Source of the DNA: GWF2-33-9 sp964500435
Lineage (GTDB): Bacteria; Bacteroidota; Ignavibacteria; Kapaibacteriales; UBA2268
Reading direction: 5' to 3'
Assembly: GCA_964500435.1 (NCBI GenBank)
Contig: CAZCNL010000008.1
Span: 62,001 to 126,000 of the forward strand
DNA length: 64,000 nt
Shown here: positions 54,936 through 64,000 of the stretch, one piece after another
Layout of the letters: each line of letters opens with the position of its first letter
How positions within the stretch are numbered: position 1 is the first letter of the stretch
Position numbers and translations under genes: made by a program
Notes under the pieces: generated by a model
Told to the model about the DNA's origin: nothing
The model's database searches: none
Seen by the model: only the letters and a program-made list of their open reading frames with translations

Positions 54936-56360
54936 ATGATGTTTAAAAGAATTAATCAAATTTTGATAGTAGTAACTGTGTTAACTATTTTCAGCATGCC
55001 GAAATTATTTGCACGGCAACTCAATTTAGATAGCGCAATTGCTATTGCAATTTCGAACAATGCCGATGTAAAAATCGCCGCATTAGAATTGGAGAGAGCT
55101 CGTTCTGCTGTCAAAGAAGCTTATGGATATGCATATCCTACACTCGATTTAACAGCACAATTTAGCCATTTTATTGAAAAACCAAAAATGGCATTTCCTG
55201 ATTTTGGAGCTATGCTAAATAACTCAGTTTATGGAGTGTTATTCAAAGAAAAAGTTCTTCCTGAGGATAAAAACAAATTTTTACCAATGGCAACAACACT
55301 TCAAACATTTGCTTTAGCAAATAGCTATAATACTACTTTACAATTACAGCAAGTTCTATTTAGTTCGACTGTTTTCAAAGGAATAAGTTCATCTGGCATA
55401 TACAAAGACTTAGCTCGTGAAGCATTAGTTAGCAAAATATCTTCAGCAGTTTTGAATACCAAAAAAGCCTTTTATGGTGCTTTACTTGCACAAGAAGTAT
55501 TACGAATAACTCAAGAAAGTTTTGACAATGCGAAAAAGAATTTTGAAAATGTAAAAGCTATGCAAAAACAAGGTATGGTTGCTGAATTTGATGCGTTAAG
55601 GGCTGAAGTACAGGTTGAAAACCTCCGTCCACTTGTTTATCAAATGGAAAGTAACTTGGAAATGGTCAAAAATAATTTGAAAATTGTTCTCGGAATTGAC
55701 CAAAGTGAAGACATAACATTAGAAGGCGAACTTAAATATGAAGACCAAAAATTATTGTCGGAAAATGAGTATATAAATCTTGCTGTAGAAAAGAATTTCG
55801 ATTTACGCACAATGAAGATGAAACGTAATTTCGATGAAGCATTAATCGATTTGGATATTTCGTCTTATTATCCAAACATTGCAGCATTTGGTAATTATAC
55901 ACTTGCTGGTTCAAGTGATGATTTCAATTTTAAAAATTATAGACAATCCCTTGTAGGAATTAACTTTTCTATTAATTTATTTAATGGATTTAGAACATCC
56001 CAAAAAGTAGAACAAGGCAAAATTAACGTAATGAAAACTGACGAATCTATTAATCAATTAAAGGATGTATTAATTTCTCAAATCAAAACAAAATTAGTAG
56101 AAATTAAAAAGATTCAAGCAAATATCGATGCACAAAATAGAAATATTGAACTCGCTCAACGTGCTTATAACATTTCTGAATTACGTTATAAAGAAGGAAC
56201 TGGCAATCAAATAGAAATTGAAAATGCTGATTTAGCCTTACGTCAAGCAAAAACAAACCGTTTACAATCTGTTTATCAATATATTTCAACAATTGCTGAA
56301 ATCGAAAATCTTATTGGCAATTTAGACCAAAAATATTTAAAAATTAAAGTTGAAAATTAA
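54936..56360 (+). CDS. TolC-family outer-membrane efflux protein
   Basis: Start chosen at 54936 (MMFKRINQILIVVTVLT), which gives a signal peptide and 474 residues; the longer frame overlaps tetR. LNLDSAIAIAISNNADVKIAALELERARSAVKEAYG opens the first outer-membrane factor repeat, and NISELRYKEGTGNQIEIENADLALRQAK is the typical second-repeat segment. It forms the trimeric outer-membrane duct for the pump encoded downstream. Confidence 0.93.
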   Translation: MMFKRINQILIVVTVLTIFSMPKLFARQLNLDSAIAIAISNNADVKIAALELERARSAVKEAYGYAYPTLDLTAQFSHFIEKPKMAFPDFGAMLNNSVYGVLFKEKVLPEDKNKFLPMATTLQTFALANSYNTTLQLQQVLFSSTVFKGISSSGIYKDLAREALVSKISSAVLNTKKAFYGALLAQEVLRITQESFDNAKKNFENVKAMQKQGMVAEFDALRAEVQVENLRPLVYQMESNLEMVKNNLKIVLGIDQSEDITLEGELKYEDQKLLSENEYINLAVEKNFDLRTMKMKRNFDEALIDLDISSYYPNIAAFGNYTLAGSSDDFNFKNYRQSLVGINFSINLFNGFRTSQKVEQGKINVMKTDESINQLKDVLISQIKTKLVEIKKIQANIDAQNRNIELAQRAYNISELRYKEGTGNQIEIENADLALRQAKTNRLQSVYQYISTIAEIENLIGNLDQKYLKIKVEN

Positions 56361-56384
56361 TAAATAAAATAATGGAGTAATTAA

Positions 56385-57431
56385 ATGATTAATCAATTAA
56401 AAAAAGTAGCGAAGTTAATGTTCCTGTTTATTATCGCTGGTACTTTAATTCAGTCTTGCGGTAACAACAAAAAAGTTGAAACAAAAAGTATGGAACAAAT
56501 CCGTAAAGAAGAAGGTACGCCCGTTAAAGTTATGACACTTCAATTTGAAGATTTAAGATTACAGTTAAACTATCTTTCAACATTGGAAGGTTACAGACAA
56601 TCTGTTGTTACATCAATGGTGGGCGATAAAGTTCAAAAATTTACTGCAAAAGTTGGAACTGCCGTAAAGGAAGGACAAATTGTAGTCGAATTCCCTACTA
56701 ATAATCCAGCATTGCAATTTGAGCAAGCAAAATTAAGTTACGAAAATTTCAAAAAAATGTACGATAGGATGGGCGCTCTTTTGGCTGGTGGCGAAACCTC
56801 CCAACAAAATTTTGATAATATCGAAACACAATATTTAGTTGCAAAAAGAAATTATGAATCTTTAAAACAAATGCTTTTTGTTGAATCTCCCATCAGCGGA
56901 CTTATTGTCGAAAAAAATGTAGAAGAAGGTCAAAAAGTAAAAAATGGCGACAAATTATTCACAGTAGCACAAATCGATAGAGTTAAAGCTATATTTTGGG
57001 TTTCCTACGATGAATTACAATATATTAAAAATGGAATGGAAGTTAATGCTGAAGTTAATGGCAAAAATTTTAAAGGAAGAATTTCCGAAGTCGCACTTGC
57101 AGAAGATCAAATGAGAAGAGCATTTAAAATTCAAGCTGAAATTCCAAATCCAAAACACGAATTAAAAGTTGGAATGAGTGTAAACATTTCGTTTGATTAT
57201 TATCATAATCCACAAGCAATAGTTATCCCAACAAGTGCTTTGGCAGTTAGTTCAGGCAAAAATTATGTTTATTTAACTGACGGGACAACCGCTATTATGC
57301 AAGAAGTAAAATTAGGAAAAACTCAAGGCGATAAAATTGAAATCATATCAGGGTTAAAACCAAACGATAGACTTATTTATCAAGGTATAAGCTTATTATC
57401 CAATGGTGTTAAAATTAAAATTTTAGAATAA
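56385..57431 (+). CDS. RND efflux periplasmic adaptor (membrane fusion) lipoprotein
   Basis: A 348-residue adaptor with a lipoprotein signal ending at Cys25 (LIQSC). A barrel-sandwich/lipoyl half follows (VGDKVQKFTAKVGTAVKEGQIV), then a helical hairpin of about 60 residues, the second lipoyl half (SPISGLIVEKNVEEGQKVKNGDKLF) and the beta-barrel and membrane-proximal domains. GGAG lies 8 nt before the ATG. It bridges the RND pump and the TolC-like duct. Confidence 0.93.
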   Translation: MINQLKKVAKLMFLFIIAGTLIQSCGNNKKVETKSMEQIRKEEGTPVKVMTLQFEDLRLQLNYLSTLEGYRQSVVTSMVGDKVQKFTAKVGTAVKEGQIVVEFPTNNPALQFEQAKLSYENFKKMYDRMGALLAGGETSQQNFDNIETQYLVAKRNYESLKQMLFVESPISGLIVEKNVEEGQKVKNGDKLFTVAQIDRVKAIFWVSYDELQYIKNGMEVNAEVNGKNFKGRISEVALAEDQMRRAFKIQAEIPNPKHELKVGMSVNISFDYYHNPQAIVIPTSALAVSSGKNYVYLTDGTTAIMQEVKLGKTQGDKIEIISGLKPNDRLIYQGISLLSNGVKIKILE

Positions 57432-57441
57432 GGAGCAAGTA

Positions 57442-60400
57442 ATGGGAATTGCAGATTTGTCGGTTAAACGACCTGTGATGATGACAGTAATTGTTTTGGT
57501 ATTTGCTTTTTTCGGGTGGATAGCTTTACGTTCATTAAGTATGAACCTTATGCCTGATGTGAAAATACCATATGTTACTGTTCAAACCATATATCCAGGT
57601 GCTGGACCTAAAGAAATAGAAATGTTAGTTACTAAAAAGATTGAAGATGCTGTGTCAACAATCGAAGGAATTGATAACATTGACTCTTACTCTCTTGATG
57701 GAGTTTCTATAATGATTGTCCAATTCGAGTTAGGAAAAGATGTTGATGTTGCTAATCAAGAAGTAAAAGATAAAATTGACCAAATTATTAATAATTTACC
57801 AACGGATGCCAAAAAGCCAATAGTTACTAAAGTTGACCTTCGTGCAACTCCAGTTGCGGATATCGTATTAAGTGGTGATGCAAATCCGAGAGATTTATAT
57901 GATTTTGCCGATAAAGTTGTCAAAGACCGCTTATCTCAAATTAAAGGTGTGGCAAACGTAACTATTAGTGGTGGGCAAGAACGTGAAATACAAATCAAAT
58001 TGAACCCTATCGATGTTTATAATAATATGATTTCATTACCAGCATTGATGGGGACAGTAAGCGCCCAAAATATTGATATTCCTGGTGGTTCATTCGAAAT
58101 TGGAAGTCGTGAATATTCTGTTAGATTAAAGGGTCAATATGATTCAATTTCGACTATATTGAATACAGATATTCAAACTCCCTTTGGTTTACATAAATTA
58201 AGTGATTTTGCACAAGTTGCTGATACAGGTAAAAAAATTAGTGTTAAATCATCATTTTATGATGTAAAAAATAAAATAAGATATGGCAATGCTGTGCGTT
58301 TGGGATTGATTAAAAGTCCAGACGGTAATGTTGTTGATGTTGTCAATAAAACTAAAGAAATTTTGCCAGAAATCCTTGCAAAATTGCCACCAGGGATGGA
58401 ACTAAAAGTGGTTCGTGAAACAGCAAGCTTCGTTGAAAGTAGTGTAAACGATACATTAAGCAATATTTATCTCGGCATAATTATTACTGCGATTGTATTA
58501 TTTTTCTTCTTGCACGATATTAAATCAACATTAATTGCAGCTATTACAATGCCAACATCGGTAATTTCATCATTTTTATTGCTACAACTTTGGGGATTAG
58601 ATTTAAATATAATGACACTTTTGGGAATCTCAGTTACTATCGGTGTTTTGGTTGCAAATTCAATTGTAATACTCGAAAACATTTTCCGATACAAAGATTT
58701 AGGTTATTCAACTTACGATGCAACAATTAAAGGAACAAATGAAGTTGTGGTTGCGGTTTTGGCTTCAACTTTGACTAATCTTGTTGTATTTATACCACTT
58801 GCTAATTTATCCAGTATTGTCGGACAGTTTTTGAAAGCATTAGCACTTTCTGCAACATTTACAACAATATTTTCCCTTATTTATTCTTTCATTTTAACTC
58901 CTATGCTCGCATCGAAATTTATAAGTGATAAAAAGAAAGAAAAAGGTGCTTTCAAGAAGTTTATGGAAGATAAAATTGATAATTATTTTATAAAATTCTA
59001 CGAAAAAGCTTTAACAATTGTACTGAAAAATAAAAAAATGGCATTGGCAACATTTGCGGCTTCAATCATTTTGTTTATAATTGTATTAATGGGCTTCGGA
59101 AGCAAGCTTGGGTTCGAATTCCAACCAACATTTGACCAAGGTATTGCAACCGCTACTATTGAGTTGCCAACTGGAACTAATTTGGAAACAACTTCCGAAA
59201 AAATCAAAGAAATTGAAGACATAATTAAAAAACATCCCGAAGTTGTCAATATTGTTACTGATTTAGGCAAATCAAGCCAAGTTGATTTGGGCTCAAATTT
59301 AGCTGTAATGACAATATACACTGTGGATAGGAAAGAAAGAAATAAATCAATAGACCAACTTACAAGTGAATTTACAAAGGAATTAGCAGTTGTCCCAAAT
59401 GTTAAAATAAACGTTTTAGCAGGTCAAACAAATCAAGCCGGAAGTCCAATTGAATTTTATATTTTAGGTCAAAATGAATATGAAATTCAAAAAATTGCTG
59501 ATAAAATATATAACGATTTCAAAACTATTCCTGGGTTAATCAACTTTGAGCAATCTACTCGTATAGGAAAACCCGAACTTACTATTTATCCAGATAGAAC
59601 AAAATTAGCTCAAGTTGGATTAAACGTAAATGAGTTAGCTTTTTCATTACGTTCTGCTATTGAAGGAATGGCTACATCAAAATATAAATATAATAATGAA
59701 GAATATGATTTAACAATTAAAATGACTACTGAATCAGTCGATTCCCCAGAAAAAATATCTAGTTTGCCGATTGTTACAAAAGCAGGAGTATTCAAACTCT
59801 CCGACCTTGCTGAAATTAAATTCACTCCTGGTCCTACAAAGATTTTGCATAGAGATAAATTTAAAACAGTTAAATTCACCGGTGCACCTGCTCCTGGTAT
59901 TCCACTCGGAAATATTACTTCAGAAGTTGAAAAAAGAATTGCTCAAATTAAAATGCCAATTGGATATAGCTTTGCTTGGGGCGGTAGTTCAAAAATTTTC
60001 AAGCAAATGATGATGGATTTAATGTTCGCATTCTTCGTTGGTATTTTCTTAACTTATTTACTTTTAGCTGCTATGCTCGAAAGTTTTATACAACCTTTGT
60101 ATATTCTAATTACCGTTCCGCTTGGATTGATTGGTGTTATTTTATCGGCTTATTTCACTAATACTGCTCTTGGTATCACTGCTTTGATGGGTATAATCTT
60201 GCTAACTGGTATTGTAGTTAATAATGCAATTTTGGTATTAGACCTGGTAAATCAATTAATTCGTGAAGAAGGAAAGCATATAAAAGAAGCTCTGATTTAC
60301 GCTTCCGTTGTAAAACTCAAACCAATTATTATGGCTAATGCCGCTTTAGCACTTGCTATGTTACCTTTAGCTTTAGGAATTGGTGATGCTGGTGTCGAAA

Positions 60401-60543
60401 TGAGACAACCTCTTGGTATCGTTACTATTGGTGGTATTGTTGCTTCGACTATTTTGACAATTTTTGTTGTTCCTGCTCTTTATTACATTTTCGCTCGAGA
60501 AAAGAAACACAACAATCCTCAAACTTCCCAAACTATTGCTTAA
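57442..60543 (+). CDS. RND-family inner-membrane efflux pump
   Basis: A 1033-residue AcrB-type proton-driven transporter. Twelve membrane helices are grouped 1+5+1+5, with two large periplasmic loops. The N-terminus LSVKRPVMMTVIVLVFAFFG, the porter motifs (IYPGAGPKEIEMLVTKKIE) and the fourth-helix segment TLLGISVTIGVLVANSIVILENI are standard; that segment lacks the two adjacent Asp residues of AcrB, having N-S instead, as in several HAE-type relatives. A strong AAGGAG precedes the start, and a strong terminator follows the gene. Confidence 0.94.
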   Translation: MGIADLSVKRPVMMTVIVLVFAFFGWIALRSLSMNLMPDVKIPYVTVQTIYPGAGPKEIEMLVTKKIEDAVSTIEGIDNIDSYSLDGVSIMIVQFELGKDVDVANQEVKDKIDQIINNLPTDAKKPIVTKVDLRATPVADIVLSGDANPRDLYDFADKVVKDRLSQIKGVANVTISGGQEREIQIKLNPIDVYNNMISLPALMGTVSAQNIDIPGGSFEIGSREYSVRLKGQYDSISTILNTDIQTPFGLHKLSDFAQVADTGKKISVKSSFYDVKNKIRYGNAVRLGLIKSPDGNVVDVVNKTKEILPEILAKLPPGMELKVVRETASFVESSVNDTLSNIYLGIIITAIVLFFFLHDIKSTLIAAITMPTSVISSFLLLQLWGLDLNIMTLLGISVTIGVLVANSIVILENIFRYKDLGYSTYDATIKGTNEVVVAVLASTLTNLVVFIPLANLSSIVGQFLKALALSATFTTIFSLIYSFILTPMLASKFISDKKKEKGAFKKFMEDKIDNYFIKFYEKALTIVLKNKKMALATFAASIILFIIVLMGFGSKLGFEFQPTFDQGIATATIELPTGTNLETTSEKIKEIEDIIKKHPEVVNIVTDLGKSSQVDLGSNLAVMTIYTVDRKERNKSIDQLTSEFTKELAVVPNVKINVLAGQTNQAGSPIEFYILGQNEYEIQKIADKIYNDFKTIPGLINFEQSTRIGKPELTIYPDRTKLAQVGLNVNELAFSLRSAIEGMATSKYKYNNEEYDLTIKMTTESVDSPEKISSLPIVTKAGVFKLSDLAEIKFTPGPTKILHRDKFKTVKFTGAPAPGIPLGNITSEVEKRIAQIKMPIGYSFAWGGSSKIFKQMMMDLMFAFFVGIFLTYLLLAAMLESFIQPLYILITVPLGLIGVILSAYFTNTALGITALMGIILLTGIVVNNAILVLDLVNQLIREEGKHIKEALIYASVVKLKPIIMANAALALAMLPLALGIGDAGVEMRQPLGIVTIGGIVASTILTIFVVPALYYIFAREKKHNNPQTSQTIA

Positions 60544-60566
60544 GATTTAGCTTATTATTTTATTTT

Positions 60567-60598
60567 AGAGGTTGTCTTAATTGACAACCTCTTTTTTT
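60567..60598 (+). terminator. Intrinsic terminator of the efflux operon
   Basis: AGAGGTTGTC (60567-60576) pairs perfectly with GACAACCTCT (60583-60592) over a 6-nt loop, and a run of seven T follows. It lies 24 nt after the RND stop. Confidence 0.93.
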
Positions 60599-60680
60599 AT
60601 TTATATAATTTAACAAGCAAATTTTGAAAAAAAATAATAAAAAATTTTATTTACTATGTACTAACAAATAAAGATAAAAT

Positions 60681-60709
60681 AAAAAAGGCTGCCTTAACGA
60701 GACAACCTT
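60681..60709 (-). terminator. Intrinsic terminator of the superoxide dismutase gene
   Basis: Read on the minus strand, AAGGTTGTC (60709-60701) pairs with GGCAGCCTT (60693-60685) through nine pairs, two of them G-U, around a 7-nt loop. A T-rich tract follows. It shares the GGTTGTC stem with the convergent operon's terminator. Confidence 0.82.
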
Positions 60710-60765
60710 GTACCTTTGGAGGGGTAAATTTTATTTAAACTTTATTAAATTATAATTTTATAAAA

Positions 60766-61443
60766 CTATAAACCTAAAATTGTTTTTGCTTCTTGATAAC
60801 GTCTTTCGACTTCTTCCCAATTAACAACGTTCCAAAAGTTATTGACATAATCAGCACGTAAATTCTTGTATTTTAAATAATAAGCATGTTCCCAAACATC
60901 GATAGTCAAAAGTGGTAAGCCTTGTTGGTCAGCATAATCCATCAAAGGATTCACTTGATTTGGAGTTGATGAAATAAATAAGTTGCCATCTGTAGCCATA
61001 TTTAACCAAGCCCAGCCACTTCCAAAACGTCCCATAGCTGCTGCTGAGAATTGTTGTTTGAAATTATCGAATGAGCCAAATTTATTTGTGATTGCTTGTG
61101 CTGATTCGCCAACTGGCGCTTTTGTGCTGTTTGCAGTCATCATATTCCAAAAGAATATATGATTTAAAAAGCCACCTGCATTGTTTTTCAATCCATCGCT
61201 ATATTTGCTTATTTCTTTGAAAACTTGCATCAAAGAAGTACCAGATGTAACTTCTTGGTCGTAAAAGTTTTTGAAATTGTTTCTATATGCCCTGTGGTGC
61301 TTGTCATAATGTGTTTCCATTGTTAATGCATCAATATTTGGTTCTAAAAAATCATATGCATAAGGTAATGGTGGTAATTCGAAAGGATAAAGAATTTGAT
61401 TTTCAGAAAGTAATTCGATATTTGCTTGAATTGGATTTGCCAT
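60766..61443 (-). CDS. sodA: Superoxide dismutase, Mn/Fe family
   Basis: Converts superoxide to peroxide and oxygen. At 225 residues it has a slightly extended N-terminus before FELPPLPYAYDFLEP. The metal ligands are His in METHYDKHH, His in GGFLNHIFFW, Asp in TIDVWEHAYYL and the His of the same segment. The GG before the second ligand and NQ in TPNQVNPLM favour the manganese or cambialistic type over iron-only. AGGAG lies 9 nt before the ATG. No signal peptide is present, so it is cytosolic. It shows the organism meets oxygen despite HydF. Confidence 0.94.
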   Translation of the reverse strand: MANPIQANIELLSENQILYPFELPPLPYAYDFLEPNIDALTMETHYDKHHRAYRNNFKNFYDQEVTSGTSLMQVFKEISKYSDGLKNNAGGFLNHIFFWNMMTANSTKAPVGESAQAITNKFGSFDNFKQQFSAAAMGRFGSGWAWLNMATDGNLFISSTPNQVNPLMDYADQQGLPLLTIDVWEHAYYLKYKNLRADYVNNFWNVVNWEEVERRYQEAKTILGL

Positions 61444-61564
61444 AACTTTTCTCCTATTTAATATTAAATTTAATTAAATTAATTTTTAGTTTTAACGAAT
61501 TTGACTCGTTCTAATTGCATATTTTTGCTTTTTTTATAATTTCGAATAAATTAATTTGGACAAT

Positions 61565-63214
61565 ATGAAAAAATTACTATTTGTTTTATATGCTTTTTGC
61601 TTTTTTCCATTATTAACACTTGCACAAAAAGATTTTGGAAATATTTCTGGCAACATTTTAATTGAAGCACAATCTTATAAAGCTGATTCATTAATTGAAG
61701 CAAAAGATACTCCTGAAAAAGTTTTGAGTAATTCATCTTTAAATTTGTTTTACCGCTTACATCAATTTGAAATAGCCGTACGGTTTGAAGCTTTTTTAAA
61801 TCCAATATTAGGTATTGACACAAGATACAAAGGTACAGGCATAGGATACCGAAACATCACTTATCGTGGTGAAAAAATCGAAGCAACAGCAGGCAACTTT
61901 TACGAGCAATTCGGAAGCGGCTTAATATTGCGTTCTTACTATGATTCACAATTAGGAATTGATAACTCAATCGAGGGTATGCGTGTCGTTCTTAAACCAA
62001 TTGCTGGGCTCGAAGTAAAAGGACTAATAGGCAAGATGCGTAAATTCTGGGATTTTAGTAATTCAATCATTAGAGCCGGGAATTTAGACTTAAATACCAA
62101 AAAATTATTTCCATCATTTTTACCAAAAGATTGGAACTTGAATCTTGGTGCTTCTTTCGTTAGTAAGTTTGAAAATGATGATAATCCTACATTAAAATTA
62201 CCTTTAAATGAATTTTCATATTCTGGACGATTTGGGTTATATGCCGATATCATTTCTGTTGAAGGTGAATTTGCAATTACTGATAATCACCCATCTATGA
62301 TTAATAATTTCACGTATAATAAAGGAAATGCTGTTTTACTCAATGTTTCATATTTAGGAAACGGAATTGGTTCTACTATTTCATTTCATAGGGTTGACAA
62401 TATGGATGAAAGAGCTGAAACAAACGCACTTGGTAATGTTTTAACTATGAATTATATTCCATCATTAACAAAACAACATTTATTTTCAAAATATACTCTT
62501 ATGCCTTATGGCTCGCAACTAAACGGTGAAATAGGTTTGCAATGGGATGCCAATTATCATCTTGAAGAAAATTCGTTTTTGGGTGGTCCTCTTGGCGCCG
62601 AATTTGCAATAAATTATTCAAGGATTTCTACAATCAAAAAAAATGCTCTTGACAAATATACTTACGACGCACCATTTTTTGAAATTGGCGATACTTTACT
62701 TTTCGAAGATATAAATTTTGAATATACTCGATACTTAACAAATGATTTTGAAGCAACAATTAGATTTGCTCATATAACAAATAACAAGGACTTTTTATTT
62801 TTTAGTGGAGCTGCCCATTTTGGTAAAGTTTACGGTAATTTCTTAGGTTTGGAATCATCTTATATAATAAATCAGAATTTATCTTTGCACACAAAACTCG
62901 AACATCTTTGGCAAAAGCAGGATTCCACGTTAGTTGAAGAAGATAATGAAAATGGTAATTGGTTGTCGGGTCTTGCTGAACTGTCTATACAAAGTAAACT
63001 GATGCTTTCATTTATGTTTGATTATAACTACGGTAATTACTTCGAAAATCGAAAGTTGTTTTATTTTAATTCAAATATTGCATATTTATTTGATGCAACA
63101 AGAATATCTTTAAGTTATGGACGAAACTCAGGTGGCGTTTTATGTATTGGTGGAGTATGCCGAAGTGTTCCCGCAACAAATGGGTTTTATTTATCGATAA
63201 ATAGTTCATTTTAA
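61565..63214 (+). CDS. DUF6029-like outer-membrane beta-barrel protein
   Basis: Start at the ATG 61565 (a TTG 9 nt upstream is unlikely), giving 549 residues. Signal peptide MKKLLFVLYAFCFFPLLTLAQ is followed by amphipathic beta-strand sequence throughout. Characteristic pieces are GNFYEQFGSGLILRSYYD, GMRVVLKPIAGLEVKG and the C-terminal GGVCRSVPATNGFYLSINSSF ending in aromatic Phe, as outer-membrane barrels do. The family is known in Bacteroidota but has no assigned function. It ends 4 nt from the stop of the convergent transporter gene. Confidence 0.8.
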   Translation: MKKLLFVLYAFCFFPLLTLAQKDFGNISGNILIEAQSYKADSLIEAKDTPEKVLSNSSLNLFYRLHQFEIAVRFEAFLNPILGIDTRYKGTGIGYRNITYRGEKIEATAGNFYEQFGSGLILRSYYDSQLGIDNSIEGMRVVLKPIAGLEVKGLIGKMRKFWDFSNSIIRAGNLDLNTKKLFPSFLPKDWNLNLGASFVSKFENDDNPTLKLPLNEFSYSGRFGLYADIISVEGEFAITDNHPSMINNFTYNKGNAVLLNVSYLGNGIGSTISFHRVDNMDERAETNALGNVLTMNYIPSLTKQHLFSKYTLMPYGSQLNGEIGLQWDANYHLEENSFLGGPLGAEFAINYSRISTIKKNALDKYTYDAPFFEIGDTLLFEDINFEYTRYLTNDFEATIRFAHITNNKDFLFFSGAAHFGKVYGNFLGLESSYIINQNLSLHTKLEHLWQKQDSTLVEEDNENGNWLSGLAELSIQSKLMLSFMFDYNYGNYFENRKLFYFNSNIAYLFDATRISLSYGRNSGGVLCIGGVCRSVPATNGFYLSINSSF

Positions 63215-63218
63215 CATT

Positions 63219-64000
63219 TTATCGCAAAAATAATATTGCTATTCCTAAAACAGCAATTATAGAACCAACATAAGCTGTCCAATGCAATTTTTCTTTATAT
63301 GCAAAATAAGAAATTGGAAGCATTAAAATTGGTGTGGTTGACATTAAAGTCGATGCAATGCCAACTTTTGCATAAGTTATTGCTACAAGGCTTAATGTTA
63401 TACCCAAAAAAGGCCCTAAAATAGCTCCTATCGTTGGTGCTAAAATTGATTTTTTATGTTCAGAATATGCTTTATAACCAAATTTGTAGCGTTTCGTGAG
63501 TAATCCAATAGGAATTAGCATAATCCAGGCGGAAAAAATGCGTGTGAAACTCGCTACAAATGGATGAATTTCGGCATTATTTAGTGCAATTTTTGCAAAA
63601 ATTAAACCTGACGCTTGACCGAGCATACCTAAAAATGCCCATAAAAATCCCATTTTATTTTTAATTGTTATTTTATTCGATTCTTTATCTCTTTCGAGCA
63701 CAACTATGGAAACACCAAGTGTTGTAGTTAAAATACCAATAATTGCCCAACTCCCAAGTGATTCTCCTAAAAAGATATATGCCAATATTGCCGCAACCGG
63801 TGGAGCAAATGACATTACTAAAAGGGAAATTCGGGGTCCTATTTCTGAAAATGCTTTAAATAAAAAAGTATCTCCTAAAACTAAACCGGTTATTGAGCTT
63901 AAAACTAAATATTCGATTTGATAAAAGGTAATGTGTGGAATAATTCCAAAAATAATAATTGTAGCAAATAAATACACTGCTGCAAAAAATAATCTATCTA
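63219..64000 (-). CDS. EamA/DMT-family transporter, N-terminus beyond window
   Basis: The frame is open from 63219 to the window end, with at least 260 residues seen. About nine membrane helices remain. The two EamA repeats are visible: LSSITGLVLGDTFLFKAFSEIGP...VAAILAYIFLGESLGSWAIIG, then TLSLVAITYAKVGIASTLMSTTPILMLPISYFAYKEKLHWTAYVGS. Roughly 30 N-terminal residues and the true start are missing. Drug/metabolite exporters of this type have diverse substrates. Confidence 0.9.
   Translation of the reverse strand, partial: DRLFFAAVYLFATIIIFGIIPHITFYQIEYLVLSSITGLVLGDTFLFKAFSEIGPRISLLVMSFAPPVAAILAYIFLGESLGSWAIIGILTTTLGVSIVVLERDKESNKITIKNKMGFLWAFLGMLGQASGLIFAKIALNNAEIHPFVASFTRIFSAWIMLIPIGLLTKRYKFGYKAYSEHKKSILAPTIGAILGPFLGITLSLVAITYAKVGIASTLMSTTPILMLPISYFAYKEKLHWTAYVGSIIAVLGIAILFLR

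Noticed and set aside
1..64000. CRISPR arrays, insertion sequences, prophage or integrated element
   Set aside because: No spaced direct repeats, transposase, integrase or phage structural genes were found, and all genes have chromosomal housekeeping or regulatory character.

Overview
The window is a low-GC (roughly 30% by eye), gene-dense bacterial chromosome segment with no insertion sequence, prophage, integrase or CRISPR array. It holds about 50 protein genes and one tRNA gene. Several features point to the Bacteroidota/Chlorobiota/Ignavibacteriota assemblage, most likely a flagellated, anaerobic or facultative Ignavibacteria- or Kapabacteria-like lineage: a type IX secretion (T9SS) C-terminal sorting domain, a PorV-like outer-membrane protein, a DUF6029-like outer-membrane protein, recurrent TAnnTTTG promoter-like elements, flagellar regulators (FlhF, FlhG, FliA, FlbD) and the [FeFe]-hydrogenase maturation GTPase HydF. 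This placement is inference; no rRNA is present.

Layout. 1-14.4 kb: a partial membrane-protein gene, pfkA, clpC, lnt, a YmdB-type phosphoesterase, a PduO-type adenosyltransferase, a degenerate HD-GYP-like protein, holA, a NarL/LuxR-type two-component pair, flbD, a half-length clpB, and hslU. 14.5-17 kb: glutamine synthetase and an enoyl-CoA hydratase. 17-25.8 kb: a tightly packed minus-strand operon running flhF, flhG, a Lys/Glu-rich membrane protein, fliA, an HDOD protein, an atypical histidine kinase, an AMIN-like/TPR-like membrane protein, a tiny T9SS-sorted protein and a PorV-like barrel. 25.9-34 kb: deoC, an LD-carboxypeptidase, two UmuD-like proteins, an M1-type peptidase, ybaK, hydF, tRNA-Glu and dprA. 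34-43.6 kb: prenyl synthase, addB, an RSH protein with a decayed synthetase domain, and a Wzz/SLBB polysaccharide export pair. 43.7-50.7 kb: inositol monophosphatase, dapF, an M20 amidohydrolase, clpP-clpX, rarA and an FmdE-like protein. 50.7-64 kb: a PLP decarboxylase, a KimA-like permease, a TetR-TolC-MFP-RND efflux operon with a palindrome as candidate operator, superoxide dismutase, a DUF6029-like protein and a partial EamA transporter.

The strongest candidates for something undescribed are as follows. (1) Two consecutive UmuD-like genes show complementary losses: one keeps the Ser/Lys protease dyad but has no canonical cleavage site, the other keeps the cleavage site but has lost both catalytic residues. 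(2) A ClpB is cut cleanly after its first ATPase domain, and its last codons overlap the start of flbD. (3) One operon joins flagellar placement genes (FlhF/FlhG/FliA), a kinase without its phospho-acceptor histidine, and T9SS-type envelope proteins. (4) A long RSH protein has an intact hydrolase domain and a vestigial synthetase domain.

No gene-free stretch exceeds 300 bases. The larger gaps (105-240, 3878-4052, 14375-14582, 25785-25927, 54086-54226, 60544-60765) hold AT-rich promoter-like DNA, terminators or the palindrome, as listed. Start codons were moved inward from the longest reading frame in eight genes where the extra N-terminus looked like translated intergenic DNA.
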